Positions 31,960-43,680 of a stretch of 64,000 nt of DNA are shown here, one piece after another. A model generated the notes under the pieces. It saw only the letters and a program-made list of their open reading frames with translations. It searched no databases and was not told where the DNA came from. Each line of letters opens with the position of its first letter. Positions within the stretch are counted from its first letter, which is position 1. Source of the DNA: Turritopsis dohrnii (lineage: Eukaryota; Cnidaria; Hydrozoa; Anthoathecata; Oceaniidae); contig BQMF02000270.1 in assembly GCA_027922465.2 (NCBI GenBank), positions 310,001-374,000 on the forward strand, in the 5' to 3' direction. The position numbers and the translations under genes are program-made.

Positions 31960-32345
31960 CTAATCGAATGGGAGGTTTTTGAGGAAATAACTCAAGCACC
32001 AATAGGGATAATTGACATTTTTTGGGGTTAACGATATAGGCGATGGGTTGACGAAATATTTAGGCCTATTTTCTATTGAGTGATGCGGCTATGACGTCAT
32101 CAAAATTTTTAATCTGCAATATCTCAGTAACGGTGTATTGTAGCGAAACGATCCCATACATTAATTTTGATCAGTTTTTCGAACTCTGAAACATGGATAC
32201 ACTTTACGTTTCCAATTCGGTGATTTAATTTTTGGTCACGGGGTTTTGCACACCTTCATTATATCTTTCGTCACCTATTTTCGATACGGGTTTTGCGTAC
32301 ATAATCTTCGAAGTTAGGCGTGGTAAAAATTTTTACCCGGGATAC
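31960..32345 (+). repeat. Helitron-family interior repeat, copy A-side
   Basis: Shares gaggaaat...ccaatagggataa, ggcgatgggttgacgaa, gatgcggctatgacgtcatc and gatatctcagtaacgg with segments at about 34500-34960 (inverted), 44600-44860 and 45520-45940. The 44.5-kb copy has Helitron-like ends, so the family is assigned by that copy. It lies just downstream of the minus-strand PAN/EGF gene. Confidence 0.6.
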
Positions 32346-32457
32346 GGGTAAAGGAATGAATATATCTTATTAACGAATGCAAATTTTTTTCAAACAGAAC
32401 ATTAAGAACATAGTCTTTATGTTTTCTTACATATCTGAAAGCTTAGTCTCGTCTATT

Positions 32458-33941
32458 TTACCTTACAAAGAATTTCCATACGCCTGCTTTCTTTGGATTG
32501 GAAATGGCATCGTCACATTCATAACGGGAGTCTTGTTGGTCCCTGCCAAGACTGAAGTGATATAAATGAGGGACAAACATGGGAAATACATTAAGAGCCC
32601 AATTGATTGGATATGAATGAGGGTTCCATTCATTTCCCTCCCAACTTTCGCATTGATGAGATAAATATGAATTATCGTTCTTTAGTGGTGTGTAGCTTCC
32701 ACAAGCAGCAGGTTTGCTGTTCGATTGTAATGTGAAGTAACTCACTACAGCCTGACCAGTACTGTTGGTGTTTGTCATGATGTCAATGGTTCGATTCACT
32801 GACGGCTTGTAACAATAAAAACGTATTTGTTGGAAAGCAGTAATATTTCATAACTGAACAAGACCATTAGTAGATAAAGCGAAGTTCTCGTTGATTGTCA
32901 TTCCTATGTTGACTGGATCATCATTTAAGTATGTTTCAAAATCTGGAAAATCAGTGTCTGTAGTCTCCGCTTTTGATATCATTGTCCATCCACCTATAAA
33001 AGATCGCATGCAACATTTTGCTCATCTCCATCTTAGAGATTTTAGAAAAAATTCTTGACAAGGACTTTTAACTCACTAGATTTCTACGGATGTACACTGC
33101 ACTAACTTTGTTCTATGTAGTCGATAATTCAGCCAAACAGTAATTTTCTTGAAATAACATCTAAAAACATCATTTAACAGCACCTACCTCCATCTGTTTC
33201 CATGTCACAATAGACTTTTACCTCTGTATTCTGAATGTTTATCCGATAGCATCCAGAACAGAACTGTTTTGGATATGACGAGCTACGTAATTCCTGACAA
33301 GAATGCGATAAATTCTCCAGTAACATTTCGTTGTTGATGACATCCATTTCTTGATCACAAAAGCATTTAAATCCTGGAGGTGCACATTGTTCCACACAAC
33401 GACCACCAATGCAAGGCTTCTTGACTTGACAAATTTTTCCCAGCTGAAAAAATGACATTATTTTCATTACACTACATAAAATTCAATCCACTTTAAATGA
33501 TAGAATATATAAGTTTATGGTTAATGGAAGGGTAGTTATGCAGGAATAATCCAATTTAGATCAGTCTGCTTTCATTCGTTATGTTTAACTTACTGTTGAA
33601 GTATCACGAGCACTGCTTTCATAATGTGTCCATGAGTCGTCTTTTACAAGGATTGCTTCACCAGTTCTGTTCACATGAAGTAAACAAAGGTCTGGTGATA
33701 TGCTGTATGATTTACAAAACTGATGCTGCAAGCACATCATACCACAACCAGCTGTGTCCACACTTCGTATAGATACTGATGACGTTTTTGTCAACTTATA
33801 TCCAGGATGAACTACGTCAAACTGTCCAGCATATTTTTTGCATGTTTCCAATCGCAAAATTGAAGCCAAAATGCAGACGTTCTGAGTATAATACAGAATC
33901 AATACTGTGATAAAATGCTTTTTTGCGATCAGTTTAAACAT
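32458..33941 (-). pseudogene. Secreted PAN/EGF/fibrinogen-like protein gene, copy A (one in-frame stop)
   Basis: Three minus-strand exons join in phase with GT-AG introns: 33594-33941, 33188-33443, 32458-32993; 380 codons with the TAA stop. Exon 1 encodes a signal-peptide-like N-terminus (MFKLIAKKHFITVLILYYTQ) and a PAN/apple-like Cys pattern (LETCKKYAG, GCGMMCLQHQFCKSYS, CLLHV). Exon 2 has an EGF-like Cys cluster (CIGGRCVEQCAPPGFKCFC), then a fibrinogen-C-like start (CYRINIQNTEVKVYCDMETD). Exon 3 starts GGWTMISK and ends WKFFVR. One TGA at 32848-32850 sits where copy B has TGG (Trp). Everything else is open, so this is a recent pseudogene, a readthrough case or a sequencing error. Predicted extracellular; function unknown. 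Confidence 0.75.
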
Positions 33942-34499
33942 TTCTTTGCTTTGAAAGTAAATTTCAAAGATTAAAACCTGATACTTATAGATAGAAAATG
34001 TCCAGAAATAAATTATTGAAATTACAGGTGTGTTATTTGAGATGTTATTTTATTTGCATTCAAGTGCTCATTAATATGTAACAACGGTCCAATAATATAT
34101 CGTTTTCGAAGTAATGTTTACATTTACTGAATAATCCTTCGACACAAGGTAATCATTGACATTCTGGTGGTTATATTCAACCAAACTAGAAATGAATGAC
34201 TGAATCAGAACGAAAAACTCTGTTAAGTTGACAACCCAATAAATAAACAACAGCTTTCTTGTGTTTCAACATTAAATGGCGTTCATGTACTCGTATGTTT
34301 TTAATGTAACTTGAAAAGTTTGAAAGTCAGTAACAACTCCAAACAAAAGGCCTGATAAAGCATACTACACAATACAGCCTGCAGAAATTGGTTTCAAATA
34401 GCTAGCCTTTGTGCCCTTGTTTGACCTGCTATAGAGGAACAGCTTTCACATGAAAAACAAAAACATGACGTAGGAATTGTGCAACATGTGTACATAAAA

Positions 34500-34960
34500 A
34501 CTATACTCGTAACCCGGTTAAAATTTTTTTACCGACTTTAACTTGAAAAGGATGTGTTAAACTGTCTTTCCCGTGTGCGAACCCCATGACGAAAATTTCA
34601 ATTTGGAAATTGAAAACGGAAAATATACCAATGTTTTGGAGCTCAAAAAAACTATATGGGATCGTTTTACTACGATCAACCGTTACTGAGATATCGTTGA
34701 TCAAAGATTTTGATGACGTCATAGCCGCATTATCCAAAAGAAATTAGGCCTAAATTTTTTGTGACGTCATCGCCTGTACCGATAACCCCAAGAAACTCCC
34801 GTTATTACTATTGGTTATCGAGATATTTTCCCAAAAACGTCGCGTTCGATTGGGGATGCAATGCAAAGGTTCCCCCTGACGTCACACCACATGCTGCTAT
34901 ATAATATTTGTAAAAAAACGCATGGCCTAACGAAGGTTATGACCACGATTAAGAAGATTT
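34500..34960 (-). repeat. Helitron-family interior repeat, inverted, inside duplication copy A
   Basis: The reverse complement matches the 31.96, 44.6 and 45.5 kb copies (gatgacgtcatagccgca and ttactgagatatcgttgatc in this orientation). It interrupts sequence otherwise shared with 53.9-54.3 kb, so it inserted after or near the time of the segmental duplication. Clear Helitron termini are not seen here. Confidence 0.55.
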
Positions 34961-35245
34961 TGACCGTAAAATTCAACGAAATTTATAACTCTGTAAAATA
35001 AAAGTGTGACACACACTCGCTATCATGTAATAGATGTAGTTTCCATAAAAAGCGACATTTTGTTGATTTTTCTGTGATATTTGATGACGTTATTGGGTAA
35101 GTGAGAATGCTTAGTGGATATAAAATGGTGCCAAATTCCCATACTTTTAAAATCATTGAAAAAATATTGTTGTGACTGGAAAACATGTAAACTTAGCTGC
35201 AAGATTTGTCCAGGAAATAATATAATGAATTAAATCGGACAGTGA

Positions 35246-35298
35246 TATGTTTTATGTTTTAAAAGAAACATGATGTTTCTTTTAAAACATAAAACATA
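35246..35298. repeat. Perfect 53-bp hairpin palindrome
   Basis: Two 26-bp arms, tatgttttatgttttaaaag plus aaacat and its exact complement, are separated by a single g. No gene is next to it. It may be a foldback element, a relic end or a cruciform-forming site. Confidence 0.85.
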
Positions 35299-35299
35299 A

Positions 35300-37007
35300 G
35301 CAATAGAATTGAAGTTTTACAAACCATCGCCACAAAATTTTCCAAATATGCCATCTATAATTAGTTTCGAGGCAACGGGTCGACCCATACAATGTAAGGG
35401 AAATTTGGTAAATGTTATATCTTTGATCATGAATATATAGATAAATATATAAATAAATAAGTAAATGAAAATGACAAAAGCCTTTTATTTTCATTTCACA
35501 AATTCGTTAATGGTTATTGGATCATGATACAATGTCAATGCAACGTTGTTTTTGGTCATTTGACCGTCGCACAACATCCATATTACGTCATATTTGGTTT
35601 TTGTTAATCGTCGCTTTGACGTCAAAATCCGTTTTGTTTTGCTGTTTCCATTTCGACCATTAATCGTTCGTCAAACGACAATTAAACACGATATCGAAAC
35701 AACGTTGATAACACATCTTTGTTCGAACTGAACTTTAATAAGCAAAATTTCGAATCATTAAAACAATAATATTAGAAATACGAAAATCCATTTTGGCTCA
35801 TTCTATCCTTTTTATTTCTCATATATTTCGCTTTAATTATATCTGTTATATTCGCGTACTGGACGTATATGAACCACGGTATTTGGACTAAAATTATATA
35901 AAGACATTATGCATATTTGGTCTTCTGATGTTTTGTAATTCAATTGAGAATAAACAATAGAAGCCAAGTAACTTTGGAACCTTTATAACCCTAACAAATG
36001 TTCCGAAGAAAATGTCGATGTTTGTTTAAATGAATAACAAGATATTTATAAGAAGTTATCAATTCTACGGTTTTAGGAAGCCTAAGCAACGCAAACGTTT
36101 CTGGTGATTGAATGTTATCACAAAGAAAGTTTTGCTTTTCAGAACATCTGTAACACTTGTTCCTGCATTTCAGTCAAATAAATCGAAAAAAAAAATGAGT
36201 AGAAATCACAAGAAAAAAAGGATGAATGGGAGTGAATGTGGATCAAACAGACACTAGGTGCAGTTTATATAAATTGTGAATGGAAATATTTCCTGAATTA
36301 TTCTCAAATTCCCGTAGAAATAACAGAAACATTAATAATAGGAAATGATTATGCTGTAAAATAATTCAAGTTCGAATCTTAATTTGAACGTAATACATAA
36401 GCCCCAAGATATATTAAATAGTAAACATGTAAATATATCTGGTGCAACTGTGGCAGTAAATTGTAACGGACACTTAACTGTTGCTCCCTATTTCTAAGTT
36501 CCACTAGCATGGAGCATTGAGATTAGGGATTTGAGTATTAAAAACGATAAACCGGTTAATGAAGCTTGTGAACCATTATATCGGAATGGTTCCATTGACG
36601 TTAGTACACGAGGATGACGATGTAGGCGAATTTAATAATGCAAATGGGAAGATACAGTTTATTGGTGATATTGGTATCGAGTTTAATAAAGTTTGTGTCT
36701 GTTTTGCTTCGTAAACATATACTTGTTTGTTTGTTTGTTTATTTGTTTGTTTATACATGGTCGACTGTTTTTGTTTGAGTATTTGCTGGCTTGTGAAATA
36801 TAGAACTGGTTTGGTGATTTGTGGGAGAATTGTGTCAGAGTTGTGATAACAGATTTGTTGATTCTGAAACCACTGACTGAGGCGTGGAATGAATATAATT
36901 TCCTTACACAGTTTAGTTAAATGTCAGTCATGGTTAATCAAATTCTTTGCTCAGGTTTGTTCAAGTTATGATACATACCTCTTCGAAATTTTATTATAAG
37001 TTATTTA
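35300..37007. other. Non-coding stretch
   Basis: No gene is supported. Contains a (TTTG)n run at about 36724-36753. Confidence 0.4.
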
Positions 37008-37009
37008 TA

Positions 37010-37190
37010 AAGTTAGATCGTAGTCAAAATCGACATGGCGAGGAAGCGGTCGTGATGTTGAGGCGCAGAGGGAGGAGGCGATCGTAGTGTCGTGGTGTCA
37101 TAACGTCGAGGAGGCGATCGAAATGTCGAGGAGGCGATCGCAATGTCGAGGAGGCGACCGAGATGTCGAGGCCGCGGTCTCAGGTTCGGG
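37010..37190 (+). repeat. Tandem array of about 20-bp units, left end of the 8.2-kb interval
   Basis: gaggaggcgatcg(n)aatgtc units, six or so copies, preceded by aagttagatcgtagtcaaaa and a unique gcgaggaagcggtcgtgatg segment that is also present at the right end. Confidence 0.85.
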
Positions 37191-37340
37191 GGTTTGGGGG
37201 CTTGGTTATACTGACCATACTATAAAAATGATACTTTCCAATAAGTTACATTTGGCAAAATAATCCAGCGAAGAAGGAACTTGGTTGTATGCTAACAACA
37301 AAATAATTGAAAATTTAATGAAGAATTTTTTCAGTGAGTG

Positions 37341-38912
37341 AGTGCAGGTTTTTTTTTATTTTTTTATTTTTTTATTTTTTTTCCATACCTCAAATAATAC
37401 ATAGATGATTGTTGCTTTACATTTGATAAATAAAGTATAATAATAAATCTATAGGTAAAAAAAACTATTACTCTGCATTTATTTTTGACAGTGCATTCGA
37501 CAGCACAATATCATCTGTGGATAGTTGCTCTCTGTATGATAGCGAACGAGAGCCTCTAATACATAACAGGGTTGATCGTAGTAAGCTGAAGGAGATCTTT
37601 GATCGGATAAAGTTTGTAGCATGCTGCCACGGTATATCACGTTTTTCGGCTAACATTTCCGATAGTCTCTTGTAAAAAGTTCTACATTCACGACCCACCC
37701 TCCATTGGTTGTAAATACGAGCGGACTGAACGTACCATTTTCAACTTGGTTGACTCGTTCGTTGTAGTGACGTTTTTTCTCGTCTTCATTTCGCTTGAAG
37801 CATTTGTTCAGTTCTAGACCCTTGTACCTCCGAGCGTTTAGGTCAAATACCCTTATGTCGAAGAATGCTCTTTGGCCAGGGGTCCAGAAGCTGGTTGTAG
37901 CGATATCTAAACGAGCTTCTCTGCTTTGGTTCGCAGTTCTGTGATTCAATGTTTCACCAGTAAGTTCCATCAGTCTTGGCTCATTTTGCACGTTAACACA
38001 TGTTTCTTTTAGAAAGGCTGAAGTAATGTCACGGATCTCATTGTGTCTAAGAGCCACAAATCCTCCCTTTTTACACGATAATGCGTGAGGTACGTCGAAC
38101 TTACTCCCACATACGCATTCTGTAGGTAGTCGTGGTAGAGACCAATTGTACCTTATGCGAAGGGCGTCTTGGAATTGTTCCTTATTGAGATTGTATCCCA
38201 GATCTTTAATCGGGAGGTTTGTCAACCAGTTGGAAGCACCGACTAAACAGTTTGACTCGTTTATCCGCTGTTGTTCATCGCTCATTTCTGTCTTAATTTG
38301 TTCCAGCTTCTCTTTGTTTCGCCGATTTCTTTCGTCTCTTATCGTTGCAATCGTTTTTCCATTATCGTCTTGTTTAACACCGAGGATTTCACTTTGCAGT
38401 CGTACAGTAAACTGCTTTGAATTTTCGTGTTCAATTGGTGCGATTTCGCAAACGTTTTTGAGACCCAGTCCCCCAAGTCGTGGTGGTAGAGAAAGTAGCT
38501 TTCGTTCGATATCATTAATCACTTGTCCACCTGTAATTGCTGGTATAAATTGGCATCTCAGGATGTCTTCAACTGGCTGTAGGTATTCCTCAAGTTGTGG
38601 TATTGTTCGCATGAAGTAGGAAAAACGGTGTTGATAGCCAGCAACATAACAGGAATATGCCGCCTGAGGTTGAGTCAATGCCACTCTCGTTAGTACTGTC
38701 AATTCTTCTGACCATCGTTTCACTAGTTTTCGACAGTACTCATCTTTAAAGTTCTTGATTCCAATAACAGCCCCAAGATGTCGTTCACCATTTTTAGAGA
38801 TTTGTATGTCGGTTCCATTAAAAAAATTGTTTGCTTTGCCCAAGTGTTTTTCCTTTACAATTAACCATGATTTTCTAGGTTGAGGGTAGTAAAAACCATA
38901 GTGCAGGTTTTT
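37341..38912 (-). mobile_element. 5'-truncated non-LTR retrotransposon with 13-bp target duplication
   Basis: agtgcaggttttt occurs at both borders (37341-37353 and 38900-38912). The minus-strand 3' end is an A-rich tail (AAAAAATA repeats) at 37350-37381. It is truncated at the 5' side within the RT region. Confidence 0.85.
37468..38899 (-). pseudogene. LINE RT C-terminus with Cys/His cluster and PD-(D/E)XK-like motif
   Basis: Homology starts at the truncation point (PRKSWLIVKEKHLGKANNFF, then NGERHLGAVIG, typical after the RT palm) and runs open to 37650. A CVCGSKFDVPHALSCKKGGF cluster, RHNEIRD, ARLDIATTSFW and FFDIRVFDLN follow. The Cys/His cluster plus LDI...DIR resembles the restriction-like endonuclease end of R2/NeSL-type elements; that assignment is inference. 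Near 37690 a one-base shift moves the end (RECRTFYKRLSEMLAEKRDI) into another frame, ending at 37468. Dead by truncation and frameshift. Confidence 0.75.
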
Positions 38913-39458
38913 GCGTCGGAAAAAAAAACAAACAATAATGGCAGAAAAATCAAAACAAAGTTTTGGTAAGAAGAAACACGTGTGTACTACTCCATGTAAA
39001 AATTTTGAGTCTTTTTTTTATTTTACTCATAGAACTAGTTAAGTTTTTTTTCTTTGAAAATATTAAGGGAAAACGTTTCCTTTTGTATTTTTTTTCTTAC
39101 TACTGAAGCTTTCTTGGACAGTTCTTGTATGCAAAGCAAATTCTGTGTGCTGTTGTTATAGAAAGGAAACCTTACCTTTCCCTTTTGATGAGGTAGGAAA
39201 AAAAAAGAGATCAGGAGAAATATTCCGTTATTTGATCTAGCAAGTGTTGCTCTGAATGATACAGTGACCTTTATTTGGTTGTTTATTTAGTTCTTTAGCA
39301 ATATTTTGATATTATTTGTACTTCATAATAATCCATTTTCTATTTCATTTCCACAAGCTTTGGGTGATGTCAAGTCAAGTGTTTTTACTTTACAATGTAT
39401 TTGTTGTATGTATAACCTTTTTTAATTATGGATTATATGTATAGTGTTGTCGTGAAAC

Positions 39459-40087
39459 ATGGAAAAAGATCTGATTGAAAAGACCATAAAATATTTACAA
39501 GATGCTGTAAAAGACGTTGGTGTGGCAAGGTATATGTTTAATTACCCATTGCGAGGGCCTGGCCATGACAGCTTCATTGCTGGCAAAAGTTGTCATAACC
39601 AGCGAATAGAGCGACTCTGAAAAGACTTGTTTTGGGACTCTGAAAAGACTTGTTTTGGGATGTGCAAGCATTTATCATTGTGTATTTGTCTACGTAGAGG
39701 AGAATGGATTTTTAGATATATCCAACGCAATTCATTTAATCGTACTGCAATACATGTGTCACGCATTAATAAATACCTTTAATTATTTTGGGAAGGTTGG
39801 GATAACCACCCTTTATCAACCGAAAAAAAGTAGAACTCCAATTCAAATGTGGTTTGAAGGTCAGCTTGCATATAATCCCATACAAGCAACTCATGACTCT
39901 GAAGGACAGTACAATGACTATGGTATATGCTGAAATTAACCTCTCACTATTGACATCAGAAGATGCAGATGATGTAATACAGTTTCTACATGATAACATC
40001 AATCCATTAGAGCAGTTTTCCAATTTCGGAATAGAACTTTATGTTGAAACTTTAACAAAAGTGTTCAATCATATAAATGGGTTTTGA
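39459..40087 (+). pseudogene. Integrase-core domain gene fragment (broken)
   Basis: The reading from the ATG at 39459 gives [20 protein letters not shown] and then [26 protein letters not shown] and a stop near 39620. Shifted frames continue the same domain: YVEENGFLDISNAIHL, SRTPIQMWFEGQL. As I recall, this order is the conserved core of the rve-like integrase-domain proteins multiplied in cnidarian and fish genomes (NQRIERLWRD followed by an FY..F block). Two or more frameshifts and stops are present. A short duplication of gactctgaaaagacttgttt at about 39613-39660 lies exactly at the break, and may be the lesion. Confidence 0.65.
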
Positions 40088-41013
40088 ATGCAAGCTGATA
40101 CATACAACATTTTCTCACCTTGATGCAGTAATTTTCCTATGTAGTTCACTTGACTGTTCGAACTGAATTATTTGAAGGTGCATGATGTCGATCCCATGAA
40201 CAATAACGTACTTGACCTATTTCATGCTGCTCTCTTCCTTCTTTAGTGCCCTCTCCTAATTACCACACATCCAAAAAATTCCCCTTAATTGGCTCTTGTG
40301 TATGTACGGTACATACCAATGTAGAGGGTGTTAAATTTAAATTTGTTTATGTTTTAAACTTTAGATATTTGCTATCATTAGCATTTTTGGTGGTGTTTCA
40401 CTTGTTTTAAATGAAGTTGGTTCTATTTTTCTCACCTATGTCATTTTTTCTGAGATTCTAGCGAATTTTTCAGCCTTGATACTCTAGAACTTCTCTTTTC
40501 AAATTTAATCAGAAGGCCAGAAGCGCTGGGAATGTGGCTGTATATATTTTTTATTACTCAAAACTGCATGCTTACATTTACATGTTGTTGTTTTTTTGCT
40601 GCTCAGAAACACCATAATTTATAAACTGCATGTAAAAGACGCTTTGAGGGTTTCAATAACTCGTGTTTGATTTCCTTTTCATGCTTGTATTTCCTCAAAA
40701 GTTGTTTTTATATAAACTTTAATCTTTTCTTGAATAACAATTTTTAAGAAAATAAAATGTTTTTTTATGAAAAATTTTACAGGAAAAAACAGAAACTATG
40801 CTTCAATAGAAGTTACCGGGCTATTATGAAAGAAGTTCTCCGTGAAGTTTTCCTAGATATTGAGTGACAAAAAGGCTTCGAAAAGGCTTCTTTCTTGTAA
40901 AGGTTCTGTTAACGAAATTATTTTGTATTATATGAAAGAAAGCACTGTCTCTGTTACATTACAGTGGTTATTGTGTTTCCCATCAGTAATTAAAATGAGG
41001 GCTGCTGTTGAAA
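40088..41013. other. Non-coding stretch
   Basis: No gene supported. Confidence 0.35.
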
Positions 41014-42218
41014 TCTATATATTAATAGCCGATTCTCTGTCTGTCTGTCTGTTTGTTTGTTTGTTTGTTTGTAAGTCACGCAAAATGGTAGATTGAGTTG
41101 TGAGCGAAATTATTTCCTTTTTTGTGTGCGACGTGAGTTTGAAGCAAATACATTGAAACCCCAATGGAACGTGACTTTTTTTGGCTGATGAACTAATAGG
41201 AATAACGTTTTATTTTCATCATTATTGTTAGTTTTATATTCCACGTTGACTTGGCTTTGAAAACAGTACATCAACTAAATACAAAGAAACTAACTGATTA
41301 ACCATTTTGGACAAAAAGCAGCAGTGGCAGAACGTGGCAGCACGTTTGGTTTGCCAATGTTGTATCCTAACGCTTGCCTGACTGTCTGAGACGGGTGAAC
41401 TTTTTTTCGAGCAATCAAAATGTTTAAAAACCGGTAGGTAAAAAAAAGAGAATCATGAAACAAAATATTTTTTTTTTTTTTTTTTTTTTTTGCTTTTGTC
41501 TTAATATTTGTCTTAATTTCTTTTAATCGATTTCTTTTAATCTATTTTAATCTGATCGAACGTTTTTTATTCACTTCATTCATTTAGCACGTGCATTTTT
41601 CCCTCCTCCCGTGTGATCCCGTGTGATGGTACAACACACTTTTTGACTTTTTTTTCAAATATGCTGTTAATCATGAATCATATACTGCAAATCAAAAGTA
41701 CTAAATATTAAAAAAAGAAAAAATCAAAAAAAATTTTTTTTTCGACAACTCTTAATCCATAATGGCAGAAATAAGACCAAAAAACCCTGTTTTCGGTGCA
41801 AAATTCAAAACATGATATCTCCAGAAAGGCCCCATCAAATGACTTTAAACTTCACACACATATCAAAGGTGTTGTACTTAAACATTTAACAGATGGGTTT
41901 TGAAAATTACAAATTCAAAAAAATAATATGGCACACGTTGTAATATTTTAAAAAAAATTCTGAATTTTTGCTAAAAATGCTGACAAAAAGTTCAAAATCT
42001 GACCATTTTGAGCCTAACTTCCAAAACCTATCTGTTAATTGGATTATGAGGGTCTCAGAAACATGTCCTCAAAATTTGAGATAAATTGATTGAGTGGTTC
42101 TTGAGAAATCCTGTTTTGAATTTTCAAAGAAAGCAAAAAATGTGGAATTGAGAAAAATGCTGTTAAACAAAATAAATCACTAACATCCTAGCTATATAGT
42201 AAAAATTCACTGGAAACT

Positions 42219-43220
42219 TTAAAAACCACCAGCAATATAGCTATCCTTTGCCTTTTCCTTGTCAATATATCCCTTTTTAATGGTTTTTAAAGTTTTTCTC
42301 CTTTTCTTTCCACTGTCTGCAGACTTCCTCTTCATCCGGGTTATGCGTATTTTATTCTCTTTCGAAGCAGAAACTTCAGAAACAAACCCAGACAAACCAA
42401 ACAATTTCAAGACATCTAACACACCTTTAGCACCATCATTATACGCTATTACAGCTGAATAAACACCCATTTCCAGTGTGGGCTTACCAACAAAAACTCT
42501 TTTTTGCCACGAGCCGTCGATTGATACCCTTGTTTGCTTTGGGCTTCCAGTATCATCGTTGACAGGTTTTGCTTCCAAAGCCGCTTTCAGCATACTTTTC
42601 TCAGCAGCAGATTTGTAAGCCATCGAAGCAGTCTTTCTTATTCTGTTATAACCATTAGCTGAAAGGCAGTTCATGTTCATACACAATGAGAATGTTTTCA
42701 TGGATTCATGGCCGGCACCCATTTCTCGCAATGTAATGACAGCACGTAAATTTATTTCAAACGGTTTTACAGCAGCACTTCTGTTCTGTTTTTTGTTGAC
42801 TGCTTTTGTTTCGTCTACACCAACTCCACTTTCTGCTACAGGGGATGTTCGAAAACTTTTGGAATAACTACAAATAGTACATTTCAATTCCAACAAATAG
42901 CAAAAATCTTTACGAGAATCGGCTAGATCAACAAGCCTCATAGGAGCTTCCAAACAATTTGGGCAGAATGTTTCCTTAATTAAGTTGCTCAAAAGACTGA
43001 AGTGGATTGCAATAAAATAGTCATTGGAATCACATTGTTCAGAAGTCAAATCAATATCAAGTTTCCTTGAACTTGCACATGAGACATTCTCAGAAGGAGC
43101 AGCAACGTCATCATCAAAACAGTCAGTATCAGGATTCAATTTCCGATATTTTGATGGCACAACACCATTCCACTTTCTTTTCTTCTTTCTAGCTTTATTT
43201 TGTTTATTAGTATTTGGCAT
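42219..43220 (-). CDS. Mutator-like transposase-family protein with internal deletion
   Basis: A 333-residue ORF starting at a clear ATG. Lys/Arg-rich N-terminus (NKQNKARKKKRKWNG), then a Cys-pair zinc-binding module (CPNCLEAPMRLV and KCTICSYSKSF). A helical domain follows (INLRAVITLREMGAGHESMK, LCMNMNCLSANGYNRIRK), then VSIDGSWQKR, a hallmark of metazoan Mutator-like transposase proteins. In the family as I recall it, several hundred catalytic residues follow. Here VFVGKPTLEMGVYSAVIAYN comes almost at once, which belongs near the C-terminus, then the conserved RRKTLKTIKKGYIDKEKAKD tail. The catalytic core is deleted in frame while the rest stays open. It could be a non-autonomous element's ORF or a repressor-like derivative. 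Confidence 0.7.
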   Translation of the reverse strand: MPNTNKQNKARKKKRKWNGVVPSKYRKLNPDTDCFDDDVAAPSENVSCASSRKLDIDLTSEQCDSNDYFIAIHFSLLSNLIKETFCPNCLEAPMRLVDLADSRKDFCYLLELKCTICSYSKSFRTSPVAESGVGVDETKAVNKKQNRSAAVKPFEINLRAVITLREMGAGHESMKTFSLCMNMNCLSANGYNRIRKTASMAYKSAAEKSMLKAALEAKPVNDDTGSPKQTRVSIDGSWQKRVFVGKPTLEMGVYSAVIAYNDGAKGVLDVLKLFGLSGFVSEVSASKENKIRITRMKRKSADSGKKRRKTLKTIKKGYIDKEKAKDSYIAGGF

Positions 43221-43259
43221 TGTTTACTTGAATAATAATAAAAAACCAATAAAACATCA

Positions 43260-43680
43260 AAACTAAAGAAGAAAGCACAAAAACATTTTCACCCACTGAC
43301 ACTTTGGAAACTCTTAATTTCAATAAAACACAGCATTCATATGGTACAAGAGGTAACTCCTTAGGCCTTCTAACTCTATCAAATGTCAACACAAATATTT
43401 TTGGATTAAATTCCCTGACACGGCTTTCAATTCATCAATGGAATAGGTTGCAGAAACATTACCCTTTATTAAATCTAGCTGATATATCGTATATGAAATT
43501 AAAATCACTGGCACACAATTTTTACATTGGGAAATATACTTAGATGATGAAAACTGTCATTATTTTGTTTTGTACTCTTTTTTGTATTGTATTATTTTTC
43601 AGGTGGCCATCCTCTTGCTTAGCTACTGCTATTAGGATGGTCTCCTCCTTGTAAGGAAATAAATTCAATTCAATTCACTC
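43260..43680 (+). pseudogene. LINE 3' end with (AATTC)n tail
   Basis: Reads HSYGTRGNSLGLLTLSNVNT, RLSIHQWNRLQKHYPLLNL and YMKLKSLAHNFYIGKYT, the C-terminal tail of a non-LTR RT ORF, stopping at 43543. The 3' UTR has gatggtctcctccttgtaag, gaaataa and (attca)n at 43657-43680, a tail type common in CR1/L2-like elements. Severely 5' truncated. It lies back to back with the start of the Mutator-like ORF. Confidence 0.75.

Noticed and set aside
36576..36758. ORF with KQTNKQTNKQ
   Set aside because: Translation of a (TTTG)n microsatellite.
40860..41096. ORF with CLFVCLFVC repeats
   Set aside because: Translation of the (TGTT)n/(TCTG)n run at the Helitron 5' end.
41466..41491. Poly-T tract as a retrotransposon tail
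   Set aside because: No target duplication or adjacent ORF tail on the minus strand could be found.
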